Part shown: piece by piece, positions 14,070 to 16,016 of the stretch | Layout of the letters: each line of letters starts with the position of its first letter | Position numbering within the stretch: the stretch's first letter is position 1 | Notes under the pieces: model-generated | What the model was told of the DNA's origin: nothing | The model's database searches: none | What the model saw: the letters and a program-made list of their open reading frames with translations, nothing else | Made by a program: the position numbers and the translations under genes | Origin: MKRK01 sp001896915 | Lineage (GTDB): Bacteria; Bacillota; Clostridia; Oscillospirales; Acutalibacteraceae | Direction of reading: 5' to 3' | Length of the DNA: 16,016 nucleotides | Assembly (NCBI GenBank): GCA_937973935.1 | Contig: CALJJF010000126.1 | Coordinates: forward strand, 1-16,016

Positions 14070-15083
14070 CTACTGCAGTATCATTTTTTCAAAACCGGAT
14101 GAATAGCGGTAATTTCCTTCTCCCAAAACCCATACCGCTTCGCAATTTTTTTGGTTTTCAATCATCTTTTTCCCGGTTTCATAGTCGGTAATAAATAAAT
14201 AAGTGGACAATGCATCCGCCAAAGCGCTGTCGCTGCAAACCACCGAAACTGACTTATAGTACCGCGCCGGGTACAGGGTGGAGGGATCAATGATATGGCA
14301 ATATCGGACGCCATCCACTGTATAAAAACGCTGGTAGTCCCCTGATGTTACCACGCTTGTATCCTTCACGCCGAGGGTAAACAGATAATCTTTGGTTTGG
14401 TCCGGATCCTCTATACCAATCCGGTAAGGCTGATTTTTCTTCTTTTCACCAATCACACCCACATTGCCACCCAAATTAACAATGCCCGATTGAACACCCA
14501 AACGTTTGGCGTATTCCATAATTAACTTGCAGGCATATCCTTTTGCAACAGAACCAACATCCAGTGCGGTACGCTTTTCTGTGATATAAACCGTGCCTGC
14601 GGCTGTGTCTATGATCAGATTATCAATTTTGGTATACTGTGCCGCACTTTCTAAAAGAGAAGCTTCGGGAATTCTTGTCCCCTCGTCCCGATAAGAATGC
14701 CAGACAGAAAGCACAGACCCCATGGCAATGTTCACCTTACCGTCGGTCTGCTTGTAAACCTCTTTGGAGAAAATCAGCAAATCCATCAATGTGCGGTCAA
14801 CCTTAACCGGTTTTATGCCGGCATTGTCGTTGATCGTCTTGAGATTGCTCATTCCGTCGTAGGTATGGTAAATGTCAAACAGCTGATGATAATATTTTAG
14901 CTGCTGATGCACTTTTTTTGCTGCTTCATCAAAGGATTGTTGGCTTGGGAATACCGCTGAAAATGTTGTTACAGTATCAAACAAGTCCAGATAAGTGGTT
15001 TGATAGGTAACGTTTTTTTCACAGAAACCCAACCCCAATATCATTCCGATGCAAAGAAGCAGAGCCAAACTTTTTTTAATCAT
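14070..15083 (-). CDS. apbE: FAD:protein FMN transferase
   Basis: ApbE covalently attaches FMN, taken from FAD, to a threonine of target flavoproteins outside the cytoplasm; in Rnf these are RnfG and RnfD. The 337 residues fit the family. Seen: N-terminal export signal about 1-20; YLDLFDTVTTF at 31-41; LDVGSVAKGYA (174-184), NLGGNVGV (203-210), VTSGDYQRFY (245-254), HIIDPSTLYPA (263-273) and DSALADALST (285-294), which together form the FAD- and Mg-binding sites. The first cysteine after the signal (C21, in LGLGFC) would be the lipid site, but Phe at -1 is not a canonical lipobox, so lipidation is uncertain. The ATG overlaps the end of rnfB by 8 bases and has only a weak ribosome binding site, pointing to translational coupling with rnfB. 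Confidence 0.95.
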   Translation of the reverse strand: MIKKSLALLLCIGMILGLGFCEKNVTYQTTYLDLFDTVTTFSAVFPSQQSFDEAAKKVHQQLKYYHQLFDIYHTYDGMSNLKTINDNAGIKPVKVDRTLMDLLIFSKEVYKQTDGKVNIAMGSVLSVWHSYRDEGTRIPEASLLESAAQYTKIDNLIIDTAAGTVYITEKRTALDVGSVAKGYACKLIMEYAKRLGVQSGIVNLGGNVGVIGEKKKNQPYRIGIEDPDQTKDYLFTLGVKDTSVVTSGDYQRFYTVDGVRYCHIIDPSTLYPARYYKSVSVVCSDSALADALSTYLFITDYETGKKMIENQKNCEAVWVLGEGNYRYSSGFEKMILQ

Positions 15084-15873
15084 ATTGTTTCAGAATAATA
15101 TGAGAAGGACATTTTTGTGCGCAAAGCCCGCAGGCGGTGCATTTTGACTGATCGATGGATGCAATATTGTTCGTCATTGTCACAGCATTGGACGGACAAA
15201 CCTTTTCACACAGTCCGCAGCCGATGCAGCCGACCTTGCACATTTCCTTGACCGTTTTGCCCTTTTCCTGAGAAAAACACTGCACCACATATTGGCCGTC
15301 ATAAGGAACCATTTCAATCAGGTTGTTGGGGCAGGCTTCCACACACATGCCGCAGGCCTTGCAGGCTTCTCTCGAAACAAAAGCCTTTCCGTCCTTCAAA
15401 TGAATGGCATCAAACCGGCAGGCCCTCACACAGGACCCCAGCCCCAGACACCCGTAAGCACAGGCTTTGGCACCTCGACCGGGAGCCATTGCAACACGGT
15501 GACAATCATTTTCACCATAATAATTATAAATAAACTCACTCACATCGCATGAACCCATACATTTCACCACAGCTACCTTGCGCTCCATTTCCTCAGGGGC
15601 AACACCAAGCACTGCGGCAATGTTTTTTGCACATTCCTCGCCGCCGACAGGGCAGGCAGTCGACTTGGCTTCACCGCCGGCGATTTTTTTTGCCAGATCA
15701 TCGCAGCTGGCGAATCCGCAGCCGCCGCAGTTGTTGCCCGGCAGACATTCACGAATTTTAACCTCAGTTTCGTCTACATCCACATAGAATATTTTTTCCG
15801 AAACCCCAAGGAACAATCCAACAAATAAGCCGACGCTTCCAATAATTACAGCAGCCAAAATAACAGCAGTCAT
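15076..15873 (-). CDS. rnfB: Ion-translocating ferredoxin:NAD+ oxidoreductase subunit B
   Basis: RnfB is the ferredoxin-like electron-entry subunit of the Rnf complex, which couples ferredoxin oxidation with NAD+ reduction to Na+ or H+ export. The 265 residues fit clostridial RnfB. Seen: N-terminal membrane anchor 1-24; the Fe-S domain CLPGNNCGGCGFASC with C74 downstream (C43, C49, C52, C57, C74); then four ferredoxin-type cysteine groups: C138-C152, C171-C181 (CKACGMCVEAC), C216-C226 (CIGCGLCEKVC) and C245-C255 (CTACGLCAQKC). This high cluster number is characteristic of the Rnf of anaerobic Firmicutes. An AAGGAGG that overlaps the rnfA stop codon lies 11 bases before the ATG. Order rnfA-rnfB-apbE matches an Rnf operon whose other genes would lie beyond the right edge. 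Confidence 0.96.
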   Translation of the reverse strand: MTAVILAAVIIGSVGLFVGLFLGVSEKIFYVDVDETEVKIRECLPGNNCGGCGFASCDDLAKKIAGGEAKSTACPVGGEECAKNIAAVLGVAPEEMERKVAVVKCMGSCDVSEFIYNYYGENDCHRVAMAPGRGAKACAYGCLGLGSCVRACRFDAIHLKDGKAFVSREACKACGMCVEACPNNLIEMVPYDGQYVVQCFSQEKGKTVKEMCKVGCIGCGLCEKVCPSNAVTMTNNIASIDQSKCTACGLCAQKCPSHIILKQYD

Positions 15874-15889
15874 GTCTATGTATTCCTCC

Positions 15890-16016
15890 TTAAACCAGTC
15901 CCTGGAAACCGAAGAACGCCATCGCCATCAAACCGGCTGTGATCAATGTGATCGGCATTCCCTGAAACGATTTCGGGATTTTGTTGTGAGCGATTTTTTC
16001 ACGAATACCGGCCATG
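15890..16016 (-). CDS. rnfA: Rnf complex subunit A, C-terminal fragment (runs off the window edge)
   Basis: RnfA is an integral membrane subunit of the Rnf electron-transport complex. Only the last 41 or so residues are visible. Seen: MAGIREKIAHNKIPKSFQG and then PITLITAGLMAMAFFGFQGL, which matches the conserved end of RnfA/NqrE (AGIRER..., P.AF.G.PI, ITAGLMALAF.GF.G). Its TAA overlaps the ribosome binding site of rnfB. The rest of the gene and the earlier rnf genes lie to the right. Confidence 0.93.
   Translation of the reverse strand, partial: MAGIREKIAHNKIPKSFQGMPITLITAGLMAMAFFGFQGLV

Overview
The window looks like a chromosome segment of an anaerobic, low-GC, Gram-positive bacterium, most likely a spore-forming member of the Clostridia. 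The grounds are a clostridial-type RnfB rich in [4Fe-4S] motifs, a SleL/YaaH-like LysM-GH18 protein without a signal peptide, a class D sortase cluster, strong AGGAGG ribosome binding sites, and a threonine-rich TTKA linker of the kind seen in Ruminococcaceae-like organisms. I see no phage, insertion sequence, CRISPR array, tRNA or rRNA.

Layout. (1) 1-1296, minus strand: a thymidylate synthase gene (phi3T / B. subtilis ThyA type) followed by the 5' part of a dihydrofolate reductase gene, a dTMP-folate pair behind one promoter. (2) 1713-5285, plus strand: lemA, a decayed fragment of a DUF2207 gene, an intact DUF2207 membrane protein gene, and a four-TM DUF2569-like gene with its own consensus promoter and a terminator. 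(3) 5400-6677, plus strand: a LysM-LysM-GH18 spore-cortex-type hydrolase, followed by a long interrupted hairpin. (4) 6856-9148, minus strand: a three-gene surface cluster (secreted protein with a C-terminal anchor, class D sortase, unclassified multi-TM protein) with a hairpin that overlaps the first gene's stop codon. (5) 9307-11152, plus strand: a Gfo/Idh/MocA oxidoreductase and a lipoprotein with ten TTKA repeats and a DUF4854-like domain, ending in a very strong terminator. (6) 11223-12752, minus strand: a membrane-bound 7TM-PAS-GGDEF diguanylate cyclase with a long leader. (7) 13213-16016, minus strand: the downstream end of an Rnf operon, rnfA (partial) - rnfB - apbE - NusG-domain-II protein - Gx transporter family gene. 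The last gene is broken by a frameshift.

How the genes work together. ThyA makes dTMP and dihydrofolate, and FolA regenerates tetrahydrofolate. ApbE attaches FMN to the flavoprotein subunits of Rnf, which explains its place after rnfB. The NusG-II and Gx genes commonly follow apbE in Firmicutes. The sortase probably anchors the protein encoded just upstream of it, although that protein carries a non-LPXTG signal. The most unusual items are the DUF2207 gene remnant, the sortase cluster with its noncanonical sorting signal and unclassified membrane partner, and the disrupted Gx gene at the end of the Rnf operon.
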